46,870 bases of DNA from the NCBI RefSeq assembly GCF_016811235.1, contig NZ_JAFBID010000049.1:1-46870 (forward strand), written 5' to 3'. The DNA comes from Microvirga arabica. GTDB taxonomy: Bacteria; Pseudomonadota; Alphaproteobacteria; Rhizobiales; Beijerinckiaceae. Below are positions 35,402 through 44,354 of the stretch, piece after piece. How positions within the stretch are numbered: position 1 is the first letter of the stretch; each line of letters opens with the position of its first letter. The translations under genes and the position numbers were made by a program. The notes below the pieces were generated by a model. The model did no database searches. It was not told the origin of the DNA and worked only from the letters and a program-made list of their open reading frames with translations.

Positions 35402-36622
35402 TCAAACGATCCGGTTGCCCAGGTGCTCGGCGATCTGGAACAGGTCCTTGTCGCCGCGGCCTGAGATGTTGACCACCATCAGGTGATCCTTTGGCTTCTG
35501 CGGCGCGAGCTCGACGACCTTGGCGAGCGCATGGGCGGGCTCGAGCGCCGGCAGGATGCCCTCCAACCGCGAGCAGAGCTGGAACGCGTCGAGCGCCTCG
35601 TCGTCGGTGGCGGAGATGTACTGCACCCGGCCCATCTCGTGCAGCCAGGCATGCTCCGGGCCGATGCCCGGATAGTCGAGGCCGGCCGAGATGGAGTGGG
35701 CGTCGGCGATCTGCCCATCCTGGTTCATGAGCAGGTAGGTGCGGTTGCCGTGGAGCACGCCAGGCCGTCCGCCGGAGAGCGAGGCCGCGTGGAGGTTCGA
35801 CAGGCCGTGGCCGGCTGCCTCGACGCCGTAGATCTCCACGTCCTTGTCGTCGAGGAACGGGTGGAACAGCCCGATGGCGTTGGAGCCGCCGCCGATGCAG
35901 GCAACCAGCGAGTCCGGCAGGCGGCCTTCCGCCTGCATCATCTGCTCGCGGGTCTCGGTGCCGATCACGCACTGGAAATCGCGCACCATGGCCGGGTACG
36001 GGTGCGGGCCCGCCACCGTGCCGATGCAGTAGAAGGTGTCGGCCACGTTGGTGACCCAGTCGCGTAGGGCCTCGTTCATGGCGTCCTTCAGGGTGCGGGT
36101 GCCGGACTGCACGGGCACCACCTTGGCGCCGAGCATGTTCATGCGGAACACGTTGGGCTTCTGCCGCTCCACGTCGACCGCGCCCATATAGACGATGCAT
36201 TCGAGTCCGAAGCGCGCGCAGAGCGTCGCCGTCGCGACACCATGCTGGCCCGCGCCGGTTTCGGCGATGATGCGCTTCTTGCCCATGCGGCGGGCGAGAA
36301 GGATCTGGCCCAGCACGTTGTTCACCTTGTGCGCGCCAGTATGGTTCAGCTCTTCGCGCTTGAAGTAGATTTTTGCCCCACCGAGATGCTCGGTCATGCG
36401 CTCGGCGAAATAGAGCGGGCTCGGGCGGCCGATGTAATGGGTCGAGTAGGACGCCATGTCGGCATGGAAGGACGGGTCGTTCCGCGCCTCCTCATAGGCC
36501 TTTTCCAGCTCGAGGATGTTCGGCATCAGGGTTTCGGCGACGAAGCGTCCGCCGAACTGGCCGAAATGTCCGCGCTCGTCGGGGCCGGTGCGGTAGGAAT
36601 TGGGTTGAGCTTGAGCTGACAC
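35402..36622 (-). CDS. trpB: Tryptophan synthase beta chain
   Basis: A 406-residue PLP enzyme that condenses indole with serine to give tryptophan. Lys99 in NHTGAHKVNNVLG binds the cofactor; the glycine-rich phosphate loop is ACIGGGSNAIGLFH; the substrate segment AETGAGQHGVATA is intact. Length matches the family. It follows trpF (58 bases apart) on the same strand, forming trpF-trpB, while trpA is displaced beyond the ATPase gene. Confidence 0.97.
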   Translation of the reverse strand: MSAQAQPNSYRTGPDERGHFGQFGGRFVAETLMPNILELEKAYEEARNDPSFHADMASYSTHYIGRPSPLYFAERMTEHLGGAKIYFKREELNHTGAHKVNNVLGQILLARRMGKKRIIAETGAGQHGVATATLCARFGLECIVYMGAVDVERQKPNVFRMNMLGAKVVPVQSGTRTLKDAMNEALRDWVTNVADTFYCIGTVAGPHPYPAMVRDFQCVIGTETREQMMQAEGRLPDSLVACIGGGSNAIGLFHPFLDDKDVEIYGVEAAGHGLSNLHAASLSGGRPGVLHGNRTYLLMNQDGQIADAHSISAGLDYPGIGPEHAWLHEMGRVQYISATDDEALDAFQLCSRLEGILPALEPAHALAKVVELAPQKPKDHLMVVNISGRGDKDLFQIAEHLGNRIV

Positions 36623-36679
36623 GGCCTGTCCTGCCTTCAGGATTGAAAGACACGCCCAGACGAGGACGCGCCACTGATA

Positions 36680-37339
36680 TTAGTGATGGGCAGCAGCGAA
36701 TGCTGTCCGGGCGGCCCTGATGAAGGCCTCGATCCTGGCCGGATCCTTGAGACCCGGTCCGCTCTCCACCCCGGACGACACGTCGACGGCTCGTGGCTTC
36801 GTGAGCCGGATCGCCTCCGCCACATTGTCGGGGTTGAGGCCTCCTGACAGCATGAAGGAAACCTTGCGGTCAAGCCCGTTCAGGAGCCCCCAGTCGAAGG
36901 AGACGCCATTACCGCCGGGCAGAGCCTCGGCGGTGCGGGGCGGCTTGGCATCGAGCAGGATGTGGTCGGCGCCGGCATAAGGGCTGAGAGCCTGGAGATC
37001 GGACGGCTCCGCGACGCCAAGGGCTTTCATGACCGGCCGTTTCACCATCGAGCGAATCTCGGCCACCCGCTGAGGCGTCTCGCTGCCATGCAGCTGGATC
37101 AGATCGGGATTGATGGCCTCGACCGCCTGGGCAATGTCCTCGTCGCCCGGGTTGACCAGAAGCACGACGCGCTGCGCCCGGCCCTTGGCCTGCAGGGCCA
37201 GACGGTGGCCGAGGTTGAGGCTGACATGGCGGGGGCTCTTCGGGTACCGCACGAAGCCGACCATGTCCGCACCTGCGCTCAGGGCGGCATCGAGGGTCTC
37301 GGGCGTGGAGAGCCCGCAGATTTTCACCAGCTTATCCAT
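36680..37339 (-). CDS. trpF: Phosphoribosylanthranilate isomerase
   Basis: A 219-residue TIM-barrel enzyme that isomerises N-(5-phosphoribosyl)anthranilate in tryptophan synthesis. Catalytic Cys8 is in MDKLVKICGLSTPET and the general acid Asp in HILLDAKPP. The phosphate-binding end FMLSGGLNPDNVAEAI and AVDVSSGVESGPGLKDP complete the signature. Full length. An ornithine-cyclodeaminase-like gene lies ten bases upstream on the same strand. Confidence 0.96.
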   Translation of the reverse strand: MDKLVKICGLSTPETLDAALSAGADMVGFVRYPKSPRHVSLNLGHRLALQAKGRAQRVVLLVNPGDEDIAQAVEAINPDLIQLHGSETPQRVAEIRSMVKRPVMKALGVAEPSDLQALSPYAGADHILLDAKPPRTAEALPGGNGVSFDWGLLNGLDRKVSFMLSGGLNPDNVAEAIRLTKPRAVDVSSGVESGPGLKDPARIEAFIRAARTAFAAAHH

Positions 37340-37349
37340 AGGAGGTAGT

Positions 37350-38297
37350 TTACAACGATTTCGCCAGCGAGCGCCACACCACCATCGCCGCAGCCAGATC
37401 CTCCAGAGCAGTGCCCACGGATTTGAACGCGGTGATCACGGCGGGTCCGCGATGGGGGGCGCTGCGGCACAGGTCCGTGAGGGTGCCGCGGATGTGATCC
37501 TCGGTGATGGCGCCCCGGTGTAGGGCCACGGCCACGTCGCCGCCCTCGGACTTCGCCGCCGGGGTGTCGATGTAGACCTGCGCCCGGCGCAGCGCCTCAT
37601 CGTCCGCCTCGCGCATCTTGAGATTGAAGGCGCCTACGAGGTCGAGATGCGCCCCCTCCTTGAGCCAGGCGCCCTTGACCACGGGTGCGGTGGAGAGCGT
37701 GGCGCAGGAGACGAGGTCGGCTCCGCGTACGGCCGCCTCCAGATCGGTGACGGCGGTGACGGGCAGGCCCTCGGCGCGAAGCTCGGCCGCCAGGCTTTCA
37801 GCCTTCTCCGGCCGATGGTTCCAGAGCGCTACCTCGCGGATCGGCCGCTGGCTCATATGGGCGCGAATGAGGAAGGGCGCCAGGGCGCCTGCCCCGACCA
37901 TCACCATGCGGCTTGCATCCTCTTGGGCAAGGTATCGGGCCGCAAGCGCCGAGGCCGCTGCGGTGCGCCAGACGGTGAGGCGCGCGCCGTCAAGGACGGA
38001 GACCGGCTCGCCCGTGCTGCCGTCCATCAGCAGGTAGGAGCCCATCACGCTGGGCAGGCTCCTGGCGCCGTTCTCGGGAAAGACCGTGACGACCTTCACG
38101 CCGAGGAAGCCGTCCTGCATCGCGGGTCCGGTCCAGGACGGCATGAGCAGGAGCGTGCCATGGGCGCCCGGACGCTCGACCTCGTGATGGTGCCGGACCG
38201 GTGTGACCATGCTGCCGCGAAACGCCTCGGCCAGGGCATCGATCAGGACAGGAAAGGTGAGAGCCCGATCGATCTCGGCCGAGGTGATGACGCGCAT
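37350..38297 (-). CDS. Ornithine cyclodeaminase/mu-crystallin family protein
   Basis: A 315-residue NAD(P)-binding protein of the OCD/mu-crystallin family. The Rossmann loop is MVMVGAGALAPFLIRAH; VRHHHEV and LLMPSWTG are family segments near the substrate site, and DLVGAFNLKMREADDEAL is the late conserved helix region. Members act as ornithine or lysine cyclodeaminases, ketimine reductases or alanine/arginine dehydrogenases, and the exact substrate cannot be told. Its placement ten bases before trpF and ten bases after lapA implies co-transcription with core genes, which is not typical of other Rhizobiales as I recall. Confidence 0.85.
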   Translation of the reverse strand: MRVITSAEIDRALTFPVLIDALAEAFRGSMVTPVRHHHEVERPGAHGTLLLMPSWTGPAMQDGFLGVKVVTVFPENGARSLPSVMGSYLLMDGSTGEPVSVLDGARLTVWRTAAASALAARYLAQEDASRMVMVGAGALAPFLIRAHMSQRPIREVALWNHRPEKAESLAAELRAEGLPVTAVTDLEAAVRGADLVSCATLSTAPVVKGAWLKEGAHLDLVGAFNLKMREADDEALRRAQVYIDTPAAKSEGGDVAVALHRGAITEDHIRGTLTDLCRSAPHRGPAVITAFKSVGTALEDLAAAMVVWRSLAKSL

Positions 38298-38306
38298 GGG
38301 ATTGTC

Positions 38307-38663
38307 TTAGATGCTTCGGGCCGGGGCAGGAACGGTGGCCGGCAGGTTCGTGTTCGAGGGCGTCTGCGCCTTCAGTCGCTCGGTCTCGTAGCGCAGCTGC
38401 CTGGTCTCGCGCCGGAGCTTCCGGCGGGTCTTGCGGTTCTTGCCCTGCGCGAGCCAGCTCGCGGTGCCGCCGATCAGGACGCCCAGCATCACCGCCGCGA
38501 AGATGACGGCAAACAGGGGCAGCTGGAACGCGAATTCCGGCGCTTCCTGCGAGAACGGATCGAGGGACAAGGTCACCGGTGCCCGGTTCGCCACGGCGAG
38601 CAGGACGATCAGGATGGCGACCGGCAGGAGAATGAGCGCCTTCAGAAAGCGAATCACGAACAC
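38307..38663 (-). CDS. lapA: LapA family (DUF1049) inner-membrane protein
   Basis: A 118-residue protein with two membrane segments (about residues 5-25 and 45-68) and a basic, coiled C-terminal tail (NRKTRRKLRRETRQLRYE). The LSLDPFS stretch between the helices is typical of the LapA/YciS family. In E. coli LapA works with LapB in control of lipopolysaccharide synthesis. No lapB lies here. It follows ihfB by ten bases; that pairing is common in alphaproteobacteria. Confidence 0.85.
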   Translation of the reverse strand: MFVIRFLKALILLPVAILIVLLAVANRAPVTLSLDPFSQEAPEFAFQLPLFAVIFAAVMLGVLIGGTASWLAQGKNRKTRRKLRRETRQLRYETERLKAQTPSNTNLPATVPAPARSI

Positions 38664-38673
38664 CTCGCGAGAA

Positions 38674-38988
38674 TTATTGGGCAGCAGCCGCCTTCATCAT
38701 CTTCGGAGCCGGAGCATTGAGACGCTGACGCATTTCCTTGCCCGTCTTGAAGACCGGGACGACCTTTTCGGAGATGGAAACGGATTCGCCCGTGCGCGGG
38801 TTGCGGCCCGTGCGGGCATCCCGCTTTTTCACCGAAAAGGCCCCGAAGCCGCGCAGCTCGACCCGGTCGCCCCGGGCCAGCGCATCCGCGATGGTGTCGA
38901 GGATCGCGTTCACGATCTTCTCCACGTCACGCTGGTAAAGATGCGGGTTCTGCTCAGCGATCTTGAGCACGAGTTCGGATTTTATCAT
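38674..38988 (-). CDS. ihfB: Integration host factor subunit beta
   Basis: A 104-residue DNA-bending protein of the HU/IHF family. The start MIKSELVLKIAEQNPHLYQRD and the signature GFGAFSVKKRDARTGRNPRTGE identify IhfB rather than HU. A short Ala/Pro/Lys-rich C-terminal extension (APAPKMMKAAAAQ) goes beyond the conserved fold. It pairs with IhfA (encoded elsewhere) and is co-transcribed with sppA upstream and lapA downstream. Confidence 0.95.
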   Translation of the reverse strand: MIKSELVLKIAEQNPHLYQRDVEKIVNAILDTIADALARGDRVELRGFGAFSVKKRDARTGRNPRTGESVSISEKVVPVFKTGKEMRQRLNAPAPKMMKAAAAQ

Positions 38989-39014
38989 GGATGAGCTATA
39001 TCTTTGACGTTGCT

Positions 39015-39980
39015 TTATTTTTCCAAAGGTTGCCAGACAGCCAGGAGCCCGTCAAGCCGCGCGATCTCCGCCTGCGCGGACGTCCGGCGCAATGCCTCGG
39101 CCACCCGCTCGAAGCCGAAGATGTCGGCCATCGTGGCGCTCATGGCGAAAATCGAGATGTCCCGATCCGACCGCGGTTCCCAATCGCGAATCGGCAGGTC
39201 CTTGGCCACGCCCTTCTCCTGTTCCAGCCAGGCCACCGCGTCGCGCTCGCTGCCGATTTTGTCGATGAGCTTGAGGGGCACGGCCTGGCGGCCGCTGAAT
39301 ACCTGGCCGGTGGACGCGGTGGAGAGCTCGCCCTCGTTCAGGCGGCGGCGCTCGCGCACCAGGTTCTTGAACCAGTCATAGGTGTCGTTGACCACCGCCT
39401 GCATGGCGGCCCGCGCCTCCGGCGAGGTGGGCGTGAAGGGGTTCGGCTCGGCTTTCAGCGGCGCGGACTTCACCGCCTCCACCTTCACGCCGATCTGGCC
39501 CATGAGGCCGGTGAGGTCGGGATACTGGAAGAGCACGCCGATGGAGCCGACGATCGCGGTCTCGCGCGCCACGATGTAGTCGGTGGCCAGGGCCGTGATG
39601 TAGCCGCCGGAGGCCGCCGTGCCGTCCACGAAGGTGACGACCGGCTTCTTCTCGGCGAGACGGCGGATGTTGCGGAAGAGCTCTTCCGATCCCGTCGTGG
39701 TGCCGCCGGGGCTGTTGATGGAGATCACCACGCCGGAGACGGTGCTCGATTCGCCCACTCGCCGCATCAGATCCGCCAGACGCTGGTTGCCGGTGATGAC
39801 CCCGTCGATGGAGATGCGGGCGATCTGGTTCTGAATGGCCCCATAACCGGCCCGGTCGGCGGCGGCATAGCCGATGGCCGCGACGGCGGCGATCAGCCCG
39901 GAGAAACCCGCCACCCGCCAGAAGGAGAGCTTGCGGCGCAGGCGGCGGCGGTCGGCAATGGCTTCGGCATCGATGGACAT
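39015..39980 (-). CDS. sppA: Signal peptide peptidase SppA, short (36K) form
   Basis: About 321 residues from the ATG at 39980. One N-terminal membrane anchor (about residues 21-40) follows a basic cytoplasmic tail. The S49 serine protease domain has nucleophile Ser124 in FVDGTAASGGYITALATDYI and the basic residue in AVKSAPLKAEPNPFTP (near 171-176). It degrades released signal peptides in the membrane. ihfB starts 26 bases downstream of its stop. rpsA lies upstream but is separated by two terminators. Confidence 0.93.
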   Translation of the reverse strand: MSIDAEAIADRRRLRRKLSFWRVAGFSGLIAAVAAIGYAAADRAGYGAIQNQIARISIDGVITGNQRLADLMRRVGESSTVSGVVISINSPGGTTTGSEELFRNIRRLAEKKPVVTFVDGTAASGGYITALATDYIVARETAIVGSIGVLFQYPDLTGLMGQIGVKVEAVKSAPLKAEPNPFTPTSPEARAAMQAVVNDTYDWFKNLVRERRRLNEGELSTASTGQVFSGRQAVPLKLIDKIGSERDAVAWLEQEKGVAKDLPIRDWEPRSDRDISIFAMSATMADIFGFERVAEALRRTSAQAEIARLDGLLAVWQPLEK

Positions 39981-40078
39981 CGTCTGGTCTCTCGAAATCG
40001 GATCGTGCTGGGTTCGCACCGGGTGCGAGGGGGAGCACCCTATTGCGAAGCCAGATAGGGCGGCAAGACAGGGGGCCA

Positions 40079-40147
40079 ACAAAAAACCCGCACGATCGCT
40101 CGCGCGGGTCTGCTCAAAGAAAATCCCCGGGCTTTCGGCCCGGGGAT
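40079..40147 (-). terminator. Tandem rho-independent terminators after rpsA
   Basis: On the reverse strand, the first hairpin has arms 40138-40147 and 40123-40132 (ATCCCCGGGC paired with GCCCGGGGAT) followed by TTTTCTTT. A second, CCCGCGCGAG/CCCGCACGA-type hairpin (40087-40108) ends in TTTTTTG. Two terminators in a row suit a very highly expressed ribosomal protein gene. Confidence 0.88.
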
Positions 40148-40173
40148 CCCATCCAAGCTCTTGTCGAGCCTGA

Positions 40174-41871
40174 TTACTTCTTGCCGGCCTTGTTCAGGGC
40201 GGCGCCGAGGATGTCGCCGAGCGACGCACCCGAATCGGCCGAGCCGTACTGAGCCATGGCTTCCTTCTCCTCAGCGACCTCGAGGGCCTTAATGGAGACG
40301 GTCACGCGGCGGGCCTTGCGGTCGAACTGCGTGACGCGGGCATCGAGCTTCTCGCCGGCGGCGAAGCGCTCGGGGCGCTGGTCGGCACGGTCACGAGCGA
40401 GCTCGTTGCGCTTGATGAAGGTGGTGAGGTCGGTGTCGACGATCTTCACCTCCAGGCCGCCGTCCTTCACCTCGAGAACCTCGCAGGTGACGATCTGGCC
40501 CTTCTTCAGCTCGCCGGCCTCGGCGAAGGGATCGCCGGCCAGCTGCTTGATGCCGAGCGAGATGCGCTCCTTCTCGACGTCCACGTCGAGAACCTGAGCG
40601 CGCACGACGTCGCCCTTCTTGAAGTCGTCGATGACCTGCTCGCCCGGACGGTTCCAGTCGAGGTCCGAGAGGTGGACCATGCCGTCGACGTCGTTCTCGA
40701 GACCGATGAACAGACCGAACTCGGTCTTGTTCTTGACCTCGCCCTCGACCTCGGTGCCGACAGGGTGCTTCTCGGCGAAGGCCTCCCACGGGTTCTGGAG
40801 CGTCTGCTTCAGGCCCAGCGAGATGCGGCGCTTCACCTGATCGACCTCGAGGATCACGACCTCAACCTCCTGCGAGGTGGAGATGATCTTGCCCGGGTGG
40901 ACGTTCTTCTTCGTCCAAGACATCTCGGAGACGTGGATCAGGCCTTCGATGCCGGGCTCGAGCTCAACGAATGCACCGTAATCGGTGATGTTCGTGACGC
41001 GGCCCTTCAGCTTTGCCTGGACCGGGTAGCGGGCGGCGATGCCCTCCCACGGATCGGCCAGAAGCTGCTTGATGCCCAGCGAGATGCGGTGCGTCTCGTG
41101 GTTGATCTTGATGATCTTCACCTTCACCGTCTGGCCGATGGTTACGACCTCGGACGGATGGTTGACGCGGCGCCATGCCATGTCGGTGACGTGCAGCAGG
41201 CCGTCGATGCCGCCGAGATCAACGAACGCACCGTACTCGGTGATGTTCTTGACCACGCCGTCGATGACCTGACCCTCTTCGAGGTTCGCCACGAGCTCGG
41301 AACGCTGCTCGGCGCGGCTCTCTTCGAGGACCGTGCGGCGCGACACGACGATGTTGCCGCGGCGGCGATCCATCTTGAGGATCTGGAACGGCTGAGCCAC
41401 GCCCATGAGCGGGGTGACGTCGCGCACCGGGCGGATGTCGACCTGGGAGCGCGGCAGGAACGCCACTGCGCCGTCGAGGTCGACGGTGTAGCCGCCCTTC
41501 ACCTGGTTGAAGATGGTGCCGTTGACGCGCTCCTGGGCCTCGAAGGCCTTCTCGAGCTTCACCCACGACTCTTCGCGGCGGGCCTTGTCACGGGAGATGA
41601 CGGCCTCGCCCAGGGCATTCTCGATGCGCTCGACATAGACCTCGACCTCGTCGCCGACGACCACGGTCTGGTCGCGGTTCGGGCCGGCAAATTCTTTCAG
41701 GGCGACGCGACCTTCGGTCTTGGCGCCGATATCGATGACCGCGACGTCTTTCTCGATCGCGACCACCTTGCCCTTCACGACCGAGCCTTCGCTGATCTCG
41801 TTCGTGCGGAAGGATTCTTCGAGCAGGGCCGCGAAATCTTCACGGCTCGGCTGTTGCAAAGCTGCAGACAT
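40174..41871 (-). CDS. rpsA: 30S ribosomal protein S1
   Basis: About 565 residues from the ATG at 41871, which has CAGGAGAACCT just upstream. Six S1 (OB-fold) repeats are visible; examples are VVKNITEYGAFVDLGGIDGLLH, KGRVTNITDYGAFVELEPG and EGEVKNKTEFGLFIGLEND. S1 recruits mRNA to the 30S subunit and unfolds structured leaders. The usual alphaproteobacterial upstream neighbour cmk is absent; a DsbA-fold isomerase gene lies upstream instead. The 309-base stretch 41872-42180 between them holds the rpsA leader/promoter and no recognised gene. Confidence 0.96.
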   Translation of the reverse strand: MSAALQQPSREDFAALLEESFRTNEISEGSVVKGKVVAIEKDVAVIDIGAKTEGRVALKEFAGPNRDQTVVVGDEVEVYVERIENALGEAVISRDKARREESWVKLEKAFEAQERVNGTIFNQVKGGYTVDLDGAVAFLPRSQVDIRPVRDVTPLMGVAQPFQILKMDRRRGNIVVSRRTVLEESRAEQRSELVANLEEGQVIDGVVKNITEYGAFVDLGGIDGLLHVTDMAWRRVNHPSEVVTIGQTVKVKIIKINHETHRISLGIKQLLADPWEGIAARYPVQAKLKGRVTNITDYGAFVELEPGIEGLIHVSEMSWTKKNVHPGKIISTSQEVEVVILEVDQVKRRISLGLKQTLQNPWEAFAEKHPVGTEVEGEVKNKTEFGLFIGLENDVDGMVHLSDLDWNRPGEQVIDDFKKGDVVRAQVLDVDVEKERISLGIKQLAGDPFAEAGELKKGQIVTCEVLEVKDGGLEVKIVDTDLTTFIKRNELARDRADQRPERFAAGEKLDARVTQFDRKARRVTVSIKALEVAEEKEAMAQYGSADSGASLGDILGAALNKAGKK

Positions 41872-42180
41872 AGGTTCTCCTGAATGGCCCTCGTTCAAGG
41901 GGCAACGCCGGCGGCTCGTGTTAACGGGCCGTTCCCCTCCGCCGCTGCCTGAGACGCCCCTTCAGGGCCATGTCCCGGGCATGCCGCTCTGTCGAGCGGG
42001 CCGGCGCATCATCAGCGGATGGAAACGCTTTATCCGACAGGGTTTTTCCGGAACGCCGCGAGGGCGCGGAACACGCACCCTGACAATCGAAACCGTCACT
42101 GTCCTGTCGGATGGGGGTTGTCTTAACCCAATTGGCCCCGGATCACAAGGCTTTCAAGGCTCTCGCCTCCTTGGCCCGCC
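41872..42180. promoter_or_regulatory. rpsA upstream region without genes
   Basis: A 309-base non-coding stretch between the isomerase stop and rpsA. It contains the rpsA ribosome-binding site (CAGGAGAACC on the reverse strand), a small inverted repeat CCCCTTCAGGG (41955-41970 area) and a more AT-rich patch around 42095-42145 that could hold a promoter. No confident -35/-10 pair could be fixed by eye. Confidence 0.4.
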
Positions 42181-42810
42181 TCAGGCCGGCGCCTGCCCGC
42201 GCCGCGCCTGGGCGACGGCCCAATCCAGCGCCTGTTCGAGCCGGTCGTTGCCCCAGAACATCTCCCCGTCCTCGGCAAAGAACGTGGGCGCGCCGAAGAG
42301 GCCGCGCGACTGCACCTCCTCGTTCATCCGGCGCAGGCGCATCTTGTTCGTCTCGGCCCCCGCCTCTGTTAGGACAGATTCCGCATCGAGGCCCAGGGCG
42401 GTCAGGATATCCGTGACGGTCTGCGGGCTGGCGATGTCGCGCCCTTGCGCGAACTGCGCGGTATAGACGGCCCGGGTGAAGGCGGGCGTCCAGCCCCGGT
42501 CGGAGCCGAGCAGGGCCACCCGCGCGGCTATGAGCCCGTTCTGCGGGAAGGCTTCGGGCCGGTAGAAGGGGAGCCCGAGGCGCGCCGCCTCCCGCTCCAT
42601 GTCGCGCCACATGTAACGCCCCTTGGCCGGGTAGAGGCTGAAAGGCGTGGTCTCCCACCCCTGCGCCTTGAAGATCGGCCCCAGCAGAAACGGCCGCCAG
42701 ACGAGCTCGACCCCGGCCGCTTCCGCCGCCGCCTCGATGCGCATGGCCGTGAGATAGGAATAGGTCGAGGCGAACTCGTACCAGAATTCGAGAACCGGCT
42801 GACGGTGCAT
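42181..42810 (-). CDS. 2-hydroxychromene-2-carboxylate isomerase/DsbA-family protein
   Basis: About 209 residues from the ATG at 42810 (MHRQPVLEFWYEFASTYSYL); the frame stays open upstream, but that part is low-complexity and lies over the argG promoter. The fold is thioredoxin-like with an inserted helical domain. The position of the redox cysteine is taken by Ser (ASTYSYL), as in HCCA isomerases and kappa-class GSTs, so it should be a glutathione-dependent isomerase or transferase rather than an oxidase. The end GLFGAPTFFAEDGEMFWGNDRLEQAL is the classic family signature. The substrate is unknown. Confidence 0.88.
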   Translation of the reverse strand: MHRQPVLEFWYEFASTYSYLTAMRIEAAAEAAGVELVWRPFLLGPIFKAQGWETTPFSLYPAKGRYMWRDMEREAARLGLPFYRPEAFPQNGLIAARVALLGSDRGWTPAFTRAVYTAQFAQGRDIASPQTVTDILTALGLDAESVLTEAGAETNKMRLRRMNEEVQSRGLFGAPTFFAEDGEMFWGNDRLEQALDWAVAQARRGQAPA

Positions 42811-43027
42811 GGGCGTCCTTTGCAACCAAAAACCCGGAGGAACCAGGCCAACTCCCAAAGTTGGCCTTCCGCTCCACCAGAGACCTAGTCCATTCCGCTG
42901 GGTTACGGCAGGCTTCGGCCTTCCGGGCAGGATTGCAGGGCAAGCATGCCGGTTCGCGAATTGCCCGTTGCGCGACAAGGCCTTCCCCGCTAAGCCGCTG
43001 CCAGTCTTTCTCTCTGGAACCTTTGCC

Positions 43028-44260
43028 ATGGCCGACAAGCGCGTGAACAAGGTCGTGCTCGCCTATTCGGGCGGCCTCGACACCTCCATCATCCTCAAGT
43101 GGCTGCAGACCACCTATGGCTGCGAGGTGGTGACGTTCACCGCCGATCTCGGCCAGGGCGAGGAGCTGGAGCCCGCCCGCAAGAAGGCCGAGCTTCTGGG
43201 CATCAAGCCCGAAAACATCTTCATCGAGGACCTGCGCGACGAGTTCGTGCGCGATTACGTGTTCCCGATGTTCCGCGCCAACGCCCAGTACGAGGGCCTC
43301 TACCTGCTCGGCACCTCCATCGCCCGGCCGCTCATCGCCAAGAAGCAGATCGAGATCGCCGAGAAGGTGGGGGCCGACGCGGTCTCCCACGGGGCCACCG
43401 GCAAGGGCAACGACCAGGTGCGTTTCGAGCTCGGCTACTATGCCCTCAAGCCCGACGTGACCGTGATCGCCCCCTGGCGCGAATGGGACCTGCGCTCCCG
43501 CGAGCAGCTCATCGCTTTTGCCGAGCAGCATCAGATCCCGATCGCCAAGGACAAGCGCGGCGAAGCGCCCTTCTCCGTCGACGCCAACCTCCTGCACGCC
43601 TCCTCCGAGGGCAAGGTGCTGGAGGATCCGGCCATGGAAGTGCCGGACTACGTCTATTCGCGCACCGACGGGCCTGAATCCGCACCCGACAAGCCGACGG
43701 TCATCCGCATCGAATTCCAGAAAGGCGATCCGGTCGCCATCGACGGCAAAAAGATGAGCCCGGCCGACCTGCTGGCGAAGCTCAACGAGCTGGGCCGGAT
43801 CAACGGCATCGGCCGCCTCGATCTCGTGGAGAACCGTTTTGTGGGCATGAAGAGCCGCGGCATGTACGAGACCCCCGGCGGCACGATCCTGCATCTCGCC
43901 CATCGCGGCATCGAGTCGATCACCCTCGACCGCGGCGCGGCCCACCTGAAGGACGAGCTCATGCCGAAATACGCCGAGCTCATCTACAACGGCTTCTGGT
44001 TCTCGCCGGAGCGCGAGATGCTGCAGGCGATGATCGACAAGTCTCAAGAATTCGTCACCGGCGAGGTGACGCTCAAGCTCTACAAGGGCGGCGTCCACCT
44101 CATTGGCCGCCAGAGCCCCTACACCCTCTACGACCAGGACCTCGTCACCTTCGAGGAAGGCGCCGTCGCCTACGACCACCGCGACGCCGCCGGCTTCATC
44201 AAACTCAACGCGCTCCGGCTGCGCACGCTCGCCCAGCGGAAGAAGAAGCTGGGACTGTAA
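43028..44260 (+). CDS. argG: Argininosuccinate synthase
   Basis: A 410-residue enzyme that couples citrulline and aspartate with ATP hydrolysis to AMP + PPi, the penultimate step in arginine synthesis. The ATG at 43028 gives MADKRVNKVVLAYSGGLDTS with the ATP pyrophosphatase P-loop at residues 12-20. Also present are TADLGQGEELEPARKKAELL, HGATGKGNDQVRFELGYYAL and the tail MYETPGGTILHLAHRGIESI. It is divergent from the isomerase gene over 217 bases and ends at its own terminator. Confidence 0.97.
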   Translation: MADKRVNKVVLAYSGGLDTSIILKWLQTTYGCEVVTFTADLGQGEELEPARKKAELLGIKPENIFIEDLRDEFVRDYVFPMFRANAQYEGLYLLGTSIARPLIAKKQIEIAEKVGADAVSHGATGKGNDQVRFELGYYALKPDVTVIAPWREWDLRSREQLIAFAEQHQIPIAKDKRGEAPFSVDANLLHASSEGKVLEDPAMEVPDYVYSRTDGPESAPDKPTVIRIEFQKGDPVAIDGKKMSPADLLAKLNELGRINGIGRLDLVENRFVGMKSRGMYETPGGTILHLAHRGIESITLDRGAAHLKDELMPKYAELIYNGFWFSPEREMLQAMIDKSQEFVTGEVTLKLYKGGVHLIGRQSPYTLYDQDLVTFEEGAVAYDHRDAAGFIKLNALRLRTLAQRKKKLGL

Positions 44261-44280
44261 GAGAAAGCAGCGAATGCATC

Positions 44281-44306
44281 ATGGCCGGGCTCGTCCCGGC
44301 CATTTT
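44281..44306 (+). terminator. Rho-independent terminator after argG
   Basis: Stem ATGGCCGGG (44281-44289), loop CTCGT and partner CCCGGCCAT (44295-44303) followed by TTTT. It is 20 bases after the argG stop and faces the convergent kinase gene. Confidence 0.8.
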
Positions 44307-44354
44307 CATGTGCATTGCAATTTTCCCCTGGGGAGGCTCACCGGGGCCTTCCGC

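Noticed and set aside
42143..44179. A 678-codon reverse frame covering argG and the isomerase
   Set aside because: Most of it is antisense to argG and the last part is out of frame with the isomerase; no domain is visible.
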